DNA of 64,000 nt from Roseiarcus sp963823165 (lineage in GTDB: Bacteria; Pseudomonadota; Alphaproteobacteria; Rhizobiales; Beijerinckiaceae), in assembly GCA_963823165.1 (NCBI GenBank), contig CAWGKV010000001.1, positions 248,001 to 312,000 on the forward strand. Reading direction: 5' to 3'. Of this stretch, positions 7,887 to 17,133 are shown one piece after another. The notes under the pieces were generated by a model. It was not told the origin of the DNA. It searched no databases and was given only the letters and a program-made list of their open reading frames with translations. Both the position numbers and the translations under genes were made by a program. Every line of letters starts with the position of its first letter. Position 1 is the first letter of the stretch.

Positions 7887-9554
7887 ATGCTTTCCGACAT
7901 TGAAATCGCGCGCGCGGCTCGTCTGCGTCCAATAGGTGAAATCGCCGCCAAGATCGGGATCCCCGAGGAAGCGCTCTATCCCTTCGGCCGTCACATCGCC
8001 AAGCTCGAGCCCGCGTTTCTTTCCGGCCTCGCGGACCGCCCCGACGGAAAGCTGATCCTTGTCACCGCGATCAGCCCGACGCCGGCGGGCGAAGGCAAGA
8101 CGACGACCACCGTCGGCCTCGGCGACGCGCTGAACCGCGTCGGCAGGAAGACGGTCGTCTGCTTGCGCGAGCCTTCGCTGGGCCCCTGCTTCGGCATGAA
8201 GGGCGGAGCCGCCGGCGGCGGCTACGCCCAGGTCGCGCCGATGGACGCGATCAATCTTCATTTCACCGGCGACTTCCACGCCATCACGAGCGCCAACAAT
8301 CTTTTGGCCTCGATGGTCGACAACCACATGTACTGGGGCAACGGGCTCGGGATCGATCAGCGCCGCATCGTCTGGCGCCGCGCGCTCGACCTGAACGACC
8401 GCGCCCTGCGCGAGACGGTGGTTGGCCTAGGCGCGGGCAACGGCTTTCCGCGCGAGGAGGCGTTCGACATCACGGTCGCGTCCGAGACGATGGCGGCGTT
8501 CTGTCTCGCGGCCGATCTCGCCGATCTCGAGGCGCGGCTCGGACGCATGATCGTCGGCTATCGCCGCGACTGGCGGCCCGTGACCGCGGCCGAGCTCAAG
8601 GCCGAAGGCGCGATGACCGCGCTGCTCAAGGACGCGCTCCGGCCCAATCTCGTGCAGACGCTCGAAGGTTCGCCGGCGCTGGTGCACGGCGGTCCGTTCG
8701 CCAACATCGCCCACGGCTGCAATTCGGTGGTCGCGACCCGCGCCGCGCTCAAGCTCGGCGACTACATCGTCACCGAGGCCGGATTCGGCGCCGATCTCGG
8801 CGCAGAGAAATTTTTCGACATCAAGTGCCGCATCGCCGGGCTGAAGCCCGCCGCAGCGGTGATCGTCGCGACCGTGCGGGCGCTCAAGATGCACGGCGGA
8901 GTCGCCAAAGACGCGCTCGGCGCGGAATCGCTGCCGGCGCTGAAGGCCGGCTTCGCCAATCTGGCGCGCCACATCGCCAACCTGCGCAAGTTCGGCGTGC
9001 CGGTCACAGTCGCCGTCAACCGCTTCGCCAGCGACACCGAGGCCGAACTCGATTTCCTGACGAAGGCGACCGCGGCCGAATTCGGCGTCAAGGCCGTGAT
9101 CTGCGACCATTGGGCGCGCGGCGGCGCCGGCTGCGAAGACCTGGCGCACGCCGTCGCCGGGCTCGTCGATCAGGGGACCGCTGACTTCCGGCTGCTTTAT
9201 CCGGATGCGATGAGCCTGTGGGAGAAGACGCGCACGATTGCTCGCGAAATCTACGGCGCCGACGACGTCACAGCCGACGATTCCGTCCGCGCGCAGTTTC
9301 GCGACCTGGAGGCCCGGGGGCGGGGGAGCCTGCCGGTCTGCATCGCCAAGACCCAATATTCCTTCTCCGACGATCCGTCCCTCCTCGGCGCGCCGAGCGG
9401 ACACCGGCCGACAGTCCGCGAAGCGCGCTTGCGCGCCGGCGCCGGCTTCGTCGTCGTGCTGATGGGCGACATTCGCACCATGCCCGGCCTGCCGCGGGTT
9501 CCCGCGGCGGAGCGGATCCGCGTGGTGGATGGCGAAATCCACGGCCTCTTCTGA
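7887..9554 (+). CDS. fhs: Formate--tetrahydrofolate ligase
   Basis: 555 residues, the normal length for FtfL/Fhs. ATP-dependent conversion of formate and tetrahydrofolate to 10-formyl-THF, the entry of C1 units into folate metabolism and the serine cycle. The P-loop TPAGEGKTTTT is at residues 65-75, followed by LREPSLGPCFGMKGGAAGGG and the HFTGDFHAI segment, all family signatures. The start ATG 7887 has a purine-rich ribosome site (gaggaaag) immediately upstream. It is transcribed alone, diverging from the suhB-like gene. In methylotrophs this gene is often close to other serine-cycle genes; here methylmalonyl-CoA mutase is the nearest central-carbon gene. Confidence 0.97.
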   Translation: MLSDIEIARAARLRPIGEIAAKIGIPEEALYPFGRHIAKLEPAFLSGLADRPDGKLILVTAISPTPAGEGKTTTTVGLGDALNRVGRKTVVCLREPSLGPCFGMKGGAAGGGYAQVAPMDAINLHFTGDFHAITSANNLLASMVDNHMYWGNGLGIDQRRIVWRRALDLNDRALRETVVGLGAGNGFPREEAFDITVASETMAAFCLAADLADLEARLGRMIVGYRRDWRPVTAAELKAEGAMTALLKDALRPNLVQTLEGSPALVHGGPFANIAHGCNSVVATRAALKLGDYIVTEAGFGADLGAEKFFDIKCRIAGLKPAAAVIVATVRALKMHGGVAKDALGAESLPALKAGFANLARHIANLRKFGVPVTVAVNRFASDTEAELDFLTKATAAEFGVKAVICDHWARGGAGCEDLAHAVAGLVDQGTADFRLLYPDAMSLWEKTRTIAREIYGADDVTADDSVRAQFRDLEARGRGSLPVCIAKTQYSFSDDPSLLGAPSGHRPTVREARLRAGAGFVVVLMGDIRTMPGLPRVPAAERIRVVDGEIHGLF

Positions 9555-9654
9555 TCGCCAGGAAACGTTCAGCGCGGAGCGGGCGCGTCCGTCCGTATCA
9601 GCTTCTCGTCCTTGAGGCCCGCTCCGCGCGGGCGCAAAACGCGCTCGATGCGCG

Positions 9655-9876
9655 TCATGCCGAGTGGCCGCTGCGGACTTCCCGTGAGTCGTCGCCGTGG
9701 GCGATAAACCTGCGCAAACGCCAGAGGTAGGGATGACCGAGCGATCTCGCTTCGAGGTCAGCGAGGATTCTCTCGAGAGCGGCCCGCGACGCCGGCCAAT
9801 CGTAGGCGCCGTCGTCCAACATCCTCTGCGCGTGAACAATCACCCGGTCTACGATCTCGACAACCACATTGGTCAT
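9655..9876 (-). CDS. Small hypothetical protein
   Basis: 73 residues from ATG 9876 (MTNVVVEIVDRVIVHAQRM); a GTG at 9888 would add four residues. Composition is globular, with an amphipathic N-terminal helix, conserved-looking aromatic positions (YDW, HPYLWRLRRFIAHGDD) and no membrane segment. I do not recognise the family. It lies 183 bp downstream of mcmA on the same strand and faces fhs tail-to-tail. An ORF on the opposite strand overlaps it but looks less protein-like. Confidence 0.45.
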   Translation of the reverse strand: MTNVVVEIVDRVIVHAQRMLDDGAYDWPASRAALERILADLEARSLGHPYLWRLRRFIAHGDDSREVRSGHSA

Positions 9877-10059
9877 GGCGCGTCCCACGTCATCTCGCCC
9901 GCGCGAGTTCCCGTACTGGCCGCGGCAAACCGGGCGCCGTTGACGTCAGGCGGAATCGTATCGATTTGAGGCAGGCGCCGTTGCGTCCTGGCGCGCGACG
10001 CAAGCGGCGGGCGCGCCAATGCGGGAAGGGCGATCGGGACGACCGGGGCTCGGCGCCGG

Positions 10060-12219
10060 CTACGCTGGGACGCGCTGGCTGTAGCCCAGCCGCTCGTTGA
10101 GCCGTTCGATCAGGCTTTGCGCGGCTTCGGCGATCGGCGTCCCCGGCGGGAAGATCGCGTCGACCCCGGCTTCCCGAAGCGGCGCGAAATCTTGTTCCGG
10201 AATGACGCCGCCGACCACGATCATCGCCTCCCCCATCCCGGCCTTGCCGAGCGCGCTCTTCAGCGCTGGCGCCAACGCGAGATGGCCGGCGGCGAGCGAC
10301 GAGACGCCGACGATATGGACCTTCCCCTCCGCCGCGAGCGCCGCCACCTCCTCGGGCGTCGCGAACAGCGGCCCGATCCTCACGTCGAAGCCGAGGTCGG
10401 CGAAGGCCGAGGCGATGATCTTCTGGCCGCGGTCGTGTCCGTCCTGTCCCATCTTGGCGACCAGGATGCGGGGAGGGCGCCCCTCGTTCTCGGCGAAGGC
10501 GCGGGTCATCGCCATGATCCGCTCGTTCGCCTCGGCGGCGGGTCCCGACTCGGCGAGATAGACCCCGGAGATGGCCCGGATCTCTGCGACATGGCGGCCG
10601 AACGCCTTCTCCATTGCGAGCGAGATTTCCCCGACGGTCGCCTTTGCGCGCGCCGCTTCGACAGAGAGCTGCAACAGGTTGCCCTTCCCGCGCGCCCCCT
10701 CCGTCAGCGCCGCGAGCGCCGCCTGGGTTTTTCCTTCGTCGCGCTCGGCGCGCAGGCGCTTCAGCTTCTCGATCTGCGTCGCGCGCACGCTCGCGGCGTC
10801 GACCTTGAGCACGTTGAGCTCGCGCTCGACGGTCGGCGGGAAGGCGTTGACTCCGATGACCGTCTGCCGGCCGGAGTCGATGCGAGCCTGCGTTCGCGCC
10901 GCCGCCTCCTCGATGCGGCGCTTCGGCAGGCCCTGCTCGATCGCCTTGGCCATGCCGCCGAGGCTCTCGATCTCGTCGATATGGGTCTGCGCCCTGGCCG
11001 CCAGTTCGGCGGTCAGGCGCTCGACGTAATAAGAGCCGCCCCAGGGATCGATGATGCGCGTCGTGCCGCTCTCCTCGATGAGGAACAGCTGGGTGTTGCG
11101 CGCGATGCGGGCTGAGAAAGGCGTCGGCAGCGCCAGCGCCTCGTCGAGCGCGTTGGTATGCAGCGACTGCGTGTGCCCCTGCGTCGCCGCCATCGCCTCG
11201 ATCTGGGTGCGGATGATGTTGTTAAAAGGGTCTTGCGCGGTCAGCGACCAGCCCGACGTCTGGCTGTGGGCGCGCAGCGGCAGCGACTTCATCGACTTCG
11301 GCCCAAACCCCTTGACGAGCCCCGCCCACAGCTTGCGCGCCGCGCGGAGCTTCGCGACCTCCATGAAGAAGTTCATGCCGATCGCCCAGAAGAACGACAG
11401 GCGCGGCGCGAACTGGTCGACGCTCATTCCGGCGGCGACCCCGGCGCGCAGATATTCGACCCCGTCGGCGAGCGTATAGGCGAGCTCGAGATCCTGCGTC
11501 GCCCCCGCCTCCTGCATATGGTAGCCGGAGATCGAGATCGAGTTGAACTTCGGCATGTGCGCCGCGGTGAAGGCGAAGATGTCGGCGACGATTCGCATCG
11601 AAGCGGCGGGCGGATAGATGTAGGTGTTGCGGACCATGAACTCCTTCAGGATGTCGTTCTGGATGGTCCCCGACAGCGACCCCATCGGAACGCCCTGCTC
11701 TTCCGCCGCCACGATGAACAGCGCCAGAACGGGCAGCACCGCGCCGTTCATCGTCATCGACACGCTCATCGAATCGAGCGGGATGCCTGAAAAGAGCGTC
11801 CGCATGTCATAGATCGAGTCGATCGCGACCCCGGCCATGCCGACGTCGCCGGCTACGCGCGGATGATCGGAGTCGTAGCCGCGGTGGGTCGCGAGGTCGA
11901 AAGCGACAGAGAGCCCCTTCTGGCCAGCCGCGAGATTGGCTCGATAGAACGCGTTCGACTCCTCGGCCGTCGAAAAGCCGGCGTACTGGCGCACTGTCCA
12001 GGGCTGGTTGACGTACATGGTCGGATAGGGGCCGCGCAGATAGGGCGGAAGTCCGGGCCAGTCGTGCGAAAGATCGAGCCCGGCGCGATCGCCCGGCCCA
12101 TAGAGCGGCTTGACGTCGATGCCCTCGGGCGTCGTCCACAAGCCCGATGCGGCGGCGCGCGGCGGCGGCGAAGGGGCGGCGAAGGGCGTTTGAGAGAAAT
12201 CGGGAATTCGGCTCATCAT
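10060..12219 (-). CDS. mcmA: Methylmalonyl-CoA mutase, large (catalytic) subunit
   Basis: 719 residues, normal for the alpha subunit. N-terminal TIM-barrel domain (PYLRGPYPTMYVNQPWTVRQYAGF, SVAFDLATHRGYDSDHPR) and a C-terminal B12-binding domain of about 135 residues with the DxHxxG motif in KMGQDGHDRGQKI near residue 597. Interconverts (R)-methylmalonyl-CoA and succinyl-CoA with adenosylcobalamin; in this kind of organism it serves propionate metabolism and the ethylmalonyl-CoA pathway. It follows mcmB by 15 bp in an operon that appears to start with the small DUF2267-like gene. Confidence 0.97.
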   Translation of the reverse strand: MMSRIPDFSQTPFAAPSPPPRAAASGLWTTPEGIDVKPLYGPGDRAGLDLSHDWPGLPPYLRGPYPTMYVNQPWTVRQYAGFSTAEESNAFYRANLAAGQKGLSVAFDLATHRGYDSDHPRVAGDVGMAGVAIDSIYDMRTLFSGIPLDSMSVSMTMNGAVLPVLALFIVAAEEQGVPMGSLSGTIQNDILKEFMVRNTYIYPPAASMRIVADIFAFTAAHMPKFNSISISGYHMQEAGATQDLELAYTLADGVEYLRAGVAAGMSVDQFAPRLSFFWAIGMNFFMEVAKLRAARKLWAGLVKGFGPKSMKSLPLRAHSQTSGWSLTAQDPFNNIIRTQIEAMAATQGHTQSLHTNALDEALALPTPFSARIARNTQLFLIEESGTTRIIDPWGGSYYVERLTAELAARAQTHIDEIESLGGMAKAIEQGLPKRRIEEAAARTQARIDSGRQTVIGVNAFPPTVERELNVLKVDAASVRATQIEKLKRLRAERDEGKTQAALAALTEGARGKGNLLQLSVEAARAKATVGEISLAMEKAFGRHVAEIRAISGVYLAESGPAAEANERIMAMTRAFAENEGRPPRILVAKMGQDGHDRGQKIIASAFADLGFDVRIGPLFATPEEVAALAAEGKVHIVGVSSLAAGHLALAPALKSALGKAGMGEAMIVVGGVIPEQDFAPLREAGVDAIFPPGTPIAEAAQSLIERLNERLGYSQRVPA

Positions 12220-12234
12220 TTTCTTCCGCGCCGC

Positions 12235-14070
12235 TCAGGCGGCGATGCGTCGATATAGACCTTGCAAAGCCGTGATCGCGTCGCCGCCGGAATGGATGAA
12301 ATCGTCGACCCCCGCCGTGCGCAACGCGGCCTCCGCCTGCCCCGGGCGTCCGGCGAGGCACAGTCCCCTGATCCCCGCCGCCTTGACCGCCCTGGCGCAG
12401 GCTTCCGCCTGAACCGTATAAGTCTCGTCGTCGCCGCACAGGCAGGCGATCGCTGCGCCGCTCGCCTTGATGCCGGCGACGGCATCTTCGACGGTCGCGG
12501 CGGCGCCGTGATAGACCGCCTCGATGCCGCCAGCCTCGAACCATTCGCGCATGAAGGCGACGCGGCGCCGGTGCGCCGGCTCTGGGCCGAGCGCGACGAG
12601 ATAGGCTTTTGGCCGCGCGCCGGTCGCCTTGAGAATGGCGTCCGACCGGTCGCGCAACGCCTCGAACGGCTCTGCCAGCCGCATCGGCGCGAGCGCGCGC
12701 GCGGATAGGGCGACCTTCTCGCGCTCCGGCGCGCCGGGCGCCAACTCGGCGGCCGTCTCGTTGAGATCGGGGTGGGCGCTGATGCCGGTGATCGGCGTCT
12801 TGAGCCGCGCCGCGTCTCGCTTCAACACCGCGGCGCTCTCGCCGACCTCACGTTGGAACGCCCCGTCGGCGAGCGCGACAGGCAGGCCGCCGCGCGCCTC
12901 GATCCCTTGAAAGATCGTCCAACTCTTGTCGTCGAGCGCCCTTGTCAACGCCTCGAACCCGCCGGCCCCCGCGGCCGGATCGGCGACGAAGCCGAGATTG
13001 GATTCGCGCAACAGAATGAGCTGGCCGTTGCGGGCCAGACGCCGCGCGAGACTGTCCGGAAGGCCGGCGGCGAGCGTGTGCGGCAGGACGGTGACGCTGT
13101 CGGCGCCCCCGAGGCCGGCCGAAAAAGCCGCAAGCGCCCCGCGCATGACGTTCACGTAAGGGTCCCGCGCGGTCATCATCCGCCAAGCGCTCTCCGCCTG
13201 GACATGCGCCTTCCGCTGCTCGAGGCCGCAGGCCTGCTCGATCCGAGCCCATGCGATGCGAAGGGCGCGGAACTTCGACAGGGTGACAAACTCGTCCGCG
13301 TCGGCCGCAAGGCGGAAGGCGATCATGCGGCGCGCTTCGTCGAGCGGCGCGCCTGCGGCTTCGAGCGCCCGCAAGAGGCTGACGCCGGCGCCGAGCGCGA
13401 AGGCGAGCTCCTGGCTCGGCGCCGCGCCCGCCGCATGAACGCTACGCGCGTCCGCCACGAGGAACGGACCGGCGTAGCTCCTGGCGCGAAGGGAAAGCGC
13501 CGCATCGACATAAGGCCTCGTTTGCGCCGCCGAATCGGCTGGAAACGACCCCCTCGCCGCGGCGGCGAAGGGATCGAGCCCGAACGACACCGCGCAGTCG
13601 ATGGGCTGCGCGCCGGATCGCTCCATCAGGGCGGCGAAGCTGAGGGCCTGGCCGGGCCCGTCCGGCCCGAGGTCGAGTTCGAAACATTGGCTGGCGTCGA
13701 AGCGGACGCCCTCGAAGGCCGTGTGCAAGGTCGCGGGATCGGATTTCTTCAATCCGAAGCCGTAGGCCCCGATTGCGCCGGCGAAAACGACCGCGAGGCC
13801 GTCGGCGCCCCCCGCGAGATCGTCGAGCGCCTGGGAATTGGCCTCGCCCGGGTTGGGATGATCGAGCCGGGCCATCACCCGCCACGGTCCCGACGGGCCC
13901 GACGGCTGCGCCCCGTCCGCAGCCGCATACAGCGGCTCGATGCGAATTCCGTCCGCCGTCCTCGACGCGAGGCTGTCGAGGCTCTTGCCCTTCAGCGCCG
14001 CCTCGGCGGCCCTGCGCCAATCGGTTTCGCTCCAGGCCGGAAAGACGCCCGCGTCCGCGCCCAAGGGCAT
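12235..14070 (-). CDS. mcmB: Methylmalonyl-CoA mutase, small subunit
   Basis: 611 residues, as expected for the non-catalytic beta subunit. It has the mutase barrel fold (ASRTADGIRIEPLY near the N-terminus; ESAWRMMTARDPYVNVMRG) and a C-terminal Rossmann-type domain in which the cobalamin DxHxxG motif is replaced (GPEPAHRRRV), as is usual for this subunit. It pairs with mcmA immediately downstream. The start at 14070 lies 4 bp after the stop of the DUF2267-like gene, so the three genes are probably co-transcribed. Confidence 0.94.
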   Translation of the reverse strand: MPLGADAGVFPAWSETDWRRAAEAALKGKSLDSLASRTADGIRIEPLYAAADGAQPSGPSGPWRVMARLDHPNPGEANSQALDDLAGGADGLAVVFAGAIGAYGFGLKKSDPATLHTAFEGVRFDASQCFELDLGPDGPGQALSFAALMERSGAQPIDCAVSFGLDPFAAAARGSFPADSAAQTRPYVDAALSLRARSYAGPFLVADARSVHAAGAAPSQELAFALGAGVSLLRALEAAGAPLDEARRMIAFRLAADADEFVTLSKFRALRIAWARIEQACGLEQRKAHVQAESAWRMMTARDPYVNVMRGALAAFSAGLGGADSVTVLPHTLAAGLPDSLARRLARNGQLILLRESNLGFVADPAAGAGGFEALTRALDDKSWTIFQGIEARGGLPVALADGAFQREVGESAAVLKRDAARLKTPITGISAHPDLNETAAELAPGAPEREKVALSARALAPMRLAEPFEALRDRSDAILKATGARPKAYLVALGPEPAHRRRVAFMREWFEAGGIEAVYHGAAATVEDAVAGIKASGAAIACLCGDDETYTVQAEACARAVKAAGIRGLCLAGRPGQAEAALRTAGVDDFIHSGGDAITALQGLYRRIAA

Positions 14071-14074
14071 ACTC

Positions 14075-14482
14075 CTAGATGAACTGCGACAGCCCCGGGA
14101 TCGAGGCGGCGATCTCGCCGACCGTCTGATCTCCCGCCACCTCGCGCGCGTAGGCGAACACTTCTTTGCCGGCCGTCTGGATTTGATCCATGCTGAGCCC
14201 GAGGCCCATGAGCTCGCCCCCGAGCGCCATCAGTCCCCCGCCGCCCATCGCGCCGGCCGCGATGCCCATCAGCCCCTTGAGCGAAAACCCCATTCCCTCG
14301 CCACCGGTCGGCGTGCTCGACGCGACGATCGCCTGCAACTCCGGCGCCTTTTCGAACAGATCCTTGACGGCGTCCTCGGAGGCCTCGCGCTGGATGAAAT
14401 CGGCAATCAGGGCGACGACCTTGCGCGCCACCTCGGGAGACACGTTCGCCTCCTTGGCGACGCGGGCGATCACGTTATCCAT
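14075..14482 (-). CDS. Small conserved protein, DUF2267-like
   Basis: 135 residues. The N-terminal half is a helical domain (VIARVAKEANVSPEVARKVV, FIQREASEDAVKDLFEKAPE) resembling DUF2267/DUF937-type proteins. It is followed by a glycine-rich hinge (GIAAGAMGGGGLMALGGEL) and a C-terminal helical part ending GEIAASIPGLSQFI. Function unknown. It is the first gene of the methylmalonyl-CoA mutase operon, 4 bp before mcmB, which hints at a link but does not prove one. The ATG at 14482 follows a ggagg-type ribosome site (reverse complement of gggctcctcc). Confidence 0.7.
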   Translation of the reverse strand: MDNVIARVAKEANVSPEVARKVVALIADFIQREASEDAVKDLFEKAPELQAIVASSTPTGGEGMGFSLKGLMGIAAGAMGGGGLMALGGELMGLGLSMDQIQTAGKEVFAYAREVAGDQTVGEIAASIPGLSQFI

Positions 14483-14862
14483 TTGGGCTCCTCCGGATGC
14501 GCGGGCGCTACAGGCTGTGTCGCCGCTCGGGCGGGCAAAATCAAGCGCATTGGGGCATAGTATTTCGTAGGCGGGCGGAACGGAATGACGAAAGCGGCGA
14601 AAGCCCTGGACGCGAGCAGCCCCGTCATGAAAATTTCACATATCTAAAGAGCCTGGAATAAAAGCGCGGTCGGATAACCCGCATGGTGACGTGCGTCCTT
14701 ATCCTCAAGACGTGCTGACGGTCTGAAAAAGTGAACTTTTGGCTAACCAGGCTATGCAAATGTTGCATTCCAGCCTCCTGTTGGCGCCTCTAGCCCGGGT
14801 GGCGACTAAGAACTATGTTGCATCGCAGCAAATCGATTTGCATCCGGGAACAGGAGATTATT
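14483..14862. other. Intergenic region between divergent DUF2267-like and DUF1127 genes
   Basis: 380 bp with no credible gene. It must contain the promoters of both flanking transcription units. A patch around 14620-14770 is clearly more AT-rich than its surroundings and contains the dyad listed separately. The element TTGCAT recurs at 14763-14768 and about 55 bp later. Confidence 0.5.
14754..14768. promoter_or_regulatory. Inverted repeat ATGCAA-N3-TTGCAT upstream of the DUF1127 gene
   Basis: A perfect 6-bp dyad with 3-bp spacer lies about 95 bp before the DUF1127 start, in the AT-richer part of the intergenic region. TTGCAT occurs again near 14818. This could be an operator for a small dimeric regulator or part of the promoter; no regulator is assigned. 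Confidence 0.3.
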
Positions 14863-15030
14863 ATGACGAGCCTTAAGACCATTTCCCAAAAGCTGGCCGC
14901 GTGGCGGCGATACCGCGAGGCAGTCCGAGAGCTCAGCCAGCTTTCCGACCGCGAGCTCAGCGACATCGGCATCCGCCGGGGCGACATCGACCACATCGTC
15001 CGTGAGTCGGTGATGAAGGAAGCCGATTAA
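14863..15030 (+). CDS. DUF1127 domain small protein
   Basis: 55 residues from ATG 14863 (MTSLKTISQKLAAWRRYREA). The ribosome site AGGAG (14852-14856) is 6 bp before this ATG, so the longer reading from 14815 is rejected. The DUF1127 signature is clear: WRRYREAVRELSQLSDRELSDIGI and a C-terminal GDIDHIVRE. These short arginine-rich proteins are widespread in Rhizobiales; some family members affect RNA and phosphate or C/N metabolism. A strong intrinsic terminator follows 42 bp after the stop, and a decayed second copy lies 300 bp further on. Confidence 0.93.
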   Translation: MTSLKTISQKLAAWRRYREAVRELSQLSDRELSDIGIRRGDIDHIVRESVMKEAD

Positions 15031-15072
15031 TCGCTTCCGAATGAAGCCGGCCTGCGGGCGGCGTTACAGAAG

Positions 15073-15100
15073 GCGGCCCCGTCGGGGCCGCTTTTCTTTT
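15073..15100 (+). terminator. Rho-independent terminator of the DUF1127 gene
   Basis: Perfect 8-bp stem GCGGCCCC / GGGGCCGC (15073-15080 and 15084-15091) with the 3-nt loop GTC, followed by TTTTCTTTT. Ideal spacing after the stop at 15030. Confidence 0.93.
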
Positions 15101-15194
15101 GGCGACGCTCCGCCGACAAAACTCGTCCCCATCGACGATGACGACCGCCTTTCCAGAGATCCCGGCTGCACGCCTGCCATTGAGCTTCAGGAAC

Positions 15195-15385
15195 GAGCAA
15201 ATGGCGGCTCTATCGCAAGGCGGTCCACGAGCTCAGCCAGCTTTCCGACCGGGAGCTCACGAGCATACCGTCCGCCGTCGGTGGGAAGGAAGTCGCGTTA
15301 TCGCGTGCGACTGAGAGCCGGCTCTTGCGGGAGGCGTTGGAAAAAGCCGGCCGCGTCGGGACCGCTTTTTTCTTTTTCCTCCCGC
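15195..15385 (+). pseudogene. Decayed tandem copy of the DUF1127 gene and its terminator
   Basis: A 23-bp block at 15229-15251 is identical to 14929-14951, exactly 300 bp away, inside the coding part of the intact DUF1127 gene. Around it the frame reads WRLYRKAVHELSQLSDREL, then loses similarity. No intact start or full frame remains. Further downstream the segment 15343-15380 (GCCGGCCGCGTCGGGACCGC, then T-rich) mirrors the terminator of copy one, but its stem is broken. It lies just upstream of trmFO. Confidence 0.75.
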
Positions 15386-15422
15386 TTGACGCCCCGCCCG
15401 CTCTTTGTGAAGAAGCCGCGCC

Positions 15423-16838
15423 ATGCGTCCCATTCACGTCATCGGCGGCGGCCTCGCCGGCTCGGAGGCGGCGTGGCAGGCGGCGGAAGCCGGCGTTCCC
15501 GTCGTGTTGCACGAAATGCGTCCCTTGCTCGGAACGCCCGCCCATCGAACCGGCCGTCTCGCCGAACTCGTCTGCTCGAACTCCTTCCGCTCGGACAATT
15601 CCTCGACAAATGCGGTCGGCGTTTTGCATCGCGAGATGCGGGCCATGGGCTCCGTCGTGATGCGGAGCGCCGACGCCAATCAGGTGCCGGCGGGCGGCGC
15701 GCTCGCCGTCGACCGCGACGGATTCGCGTCAGCCGTCGAGGCGGCTGTCCTTTCCCACCCGCTCGTCAGGCTCGAACGCGGCGAGATCGCCGGCCTGCCG
15801 CCGGATGACTGGGACAGCGTCATCGTCGCGACCGGCCCCCTGACCTCCGCCGCGCTCGCCGAGGCGATCGGCGCGCTGACCGGCGAGGGCGCGCTCGCCT
15901 TCTTCGACGCCATCGCGCCGATCGTCCACCGCGATTCGATCGACATGGACGTCGCCTGGATGCAGTCGCGCTATGACAAGGAGGGTCCGGGCGGCGACGC
16001 CGCGGCCTATGTCAACTGCCCGATGAGCCGCGATCAGTACGGCGCTTTCGTCGACGCCCTGCTCGCCGCGGAGAAGACCGAGTTCCGCGAATTCGAGGGC
16101 ACGCCCTATTTCGACGGCTGCCTGCCGATCGAGGTGATGGCCGAGCGCGGCCGCGAGACCCTTCGCCACGGGCCGATGAAGCCGTTCGGCCTGACCAACG
16201 CGCATGCGCCGAAGGTCAAGCCCTACGCGGTCGTCCAGCTCAGGCAGGACAACGCGCTCGGCACGCTGTTCAACATCGTCGGCTTCCAGACCAAGCTCAA
16301 ATACGGCGAGCAGTCCCGGATTTTCCGCATGATCCCGGGCCTGGAGAAAGCCGAGTTCGCGAGGCTCGGCGGCATCCACAGGAACACCTATCTCAATTCT
16401 CCGAAGCTGCTCGACCGCCGCCTGCGCCTAGAGCGCGCGCCGCGGCTGCGCTTCGCCGGTCAGATCACCGGCTGCGAGGGCTATGTCGAGAGCGCCGCCG
16501 TCGGCCTGATCGCCGGGCGGTTCGCCGCCGCCGAGCGGCTGGGCCGCGAGCTTTTCGCCCCGCCCGCGACGACGGCGATCGGCGCGCTCATCAATCACAT
16601 TACCGGCGGCCACGTCGAGTCGATCGACGCCGGCCCCCGCTCGTTCCAGCCGATGAACGTCAATTTCGGCCTCTTTCCCCCGATCGTCGAGCCGCGGATC
16701 GATGAGGCCGGCAAGCGCCTCAGCGGCCCGGACCGGGGCATGGCGCGAAAACGGGCGCTGTCGGCGCGGGCGGAGCGGGACCTGGCGGCTTGGCTTGCGA
16801 ACGCCTCGCAAAGCGTTCCGGTCACGGAGCAGGTTTAG
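15423..16838 (+). CDS. trmFO: Methylenetetrahydrofolate--tRNA-(uracil-5-)-methyltransferase
   Basis: 471 residues. FAD-binding GGGLAGSEAAW (8-18), then LAELVCSNSFRSDN and AVGVLHREMR, diagnostic for TrmFO; further on YVNCPMSRDQY and EGTPYFDGCLPIEVMAERG. It makes m5U54 in tRNA with methylene-THF as carbon donor, so it depends on the folate C1 pool that Fhs feeds. It stands alone on the plus strand. No obvious terminator follows. Confidence 0.97.
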   Translation: MRPIHVIGGGLAGSEAAWQAAEAGVPVVLHEMRPLLGTPAHRTGRLAELVCSNSFRSDNSSTNAVGVLHREMRAMGSVVMRSADANQVPAGGALAVDRDGFASAVEAAVLSHPLVRLERGEIAGLPPDDWDSVIVATGPLTSAALAEAIGALTGEGALAFFDAIAPIVHRDSIDMDVAWMQSRYDKEGPGGDAAAYVNCPMSRDQYGAFVDALLAAEKTEFREFEGTPYFDGCLPIEVMAERGRETLRHGPMKPFGLTNAHAPKVKPYAVVQLRQDNALGTLFNIVGFQTKLKYGEQSRIFRMIPGLEKAEFARLGGIHRNTYLNSPKLLDRRLRLERAPRLRFAGQITGCEGYVESAAVGLIAGRFAAAERLGRELFAPPATTAIGALINHITGGHVESIDAGPRSFQPMNVNFGLFPPIVEPRIDEAGKRLSGPDRGMARKRALSARAERDLAAWLANASQSVPVTEQV

Positions 16839-17133
16839 GACGTCCTTTCGGGCCGGCCTCGCGGCAGCCTTCGCCGCGCTCAAGTCGAGGCCGCGGCTTC
16901 GTAGCACGCATATGAAACGAGCGCGGACACTGCGGTATCGCTGCCGGGAACCTGCGAAAAGGGCCGCTGTTTTTCGCAAAGTACGAAAGCCGGCCAAAGC
17001 CGGGGACATCATCGTCGAAGTTCCGATTGCATGATCTCCGAAGGCATGCCGCATACCGTCGGCCGGGCCCGCATCGCGGTCGCGCTCCGAGGAGCACGAT
17101 CGCACCGGCCTCCATCGTGAATGTGGTCGACAT
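16839..17133. other. Intergenic region, convergent trmFO and SDR genes
   Basis: About 295 bp between convergent genes. Short frames are present but none looks like a protein, and I see no clear terminator hairpin with a T-run. Confidence 0.5.
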
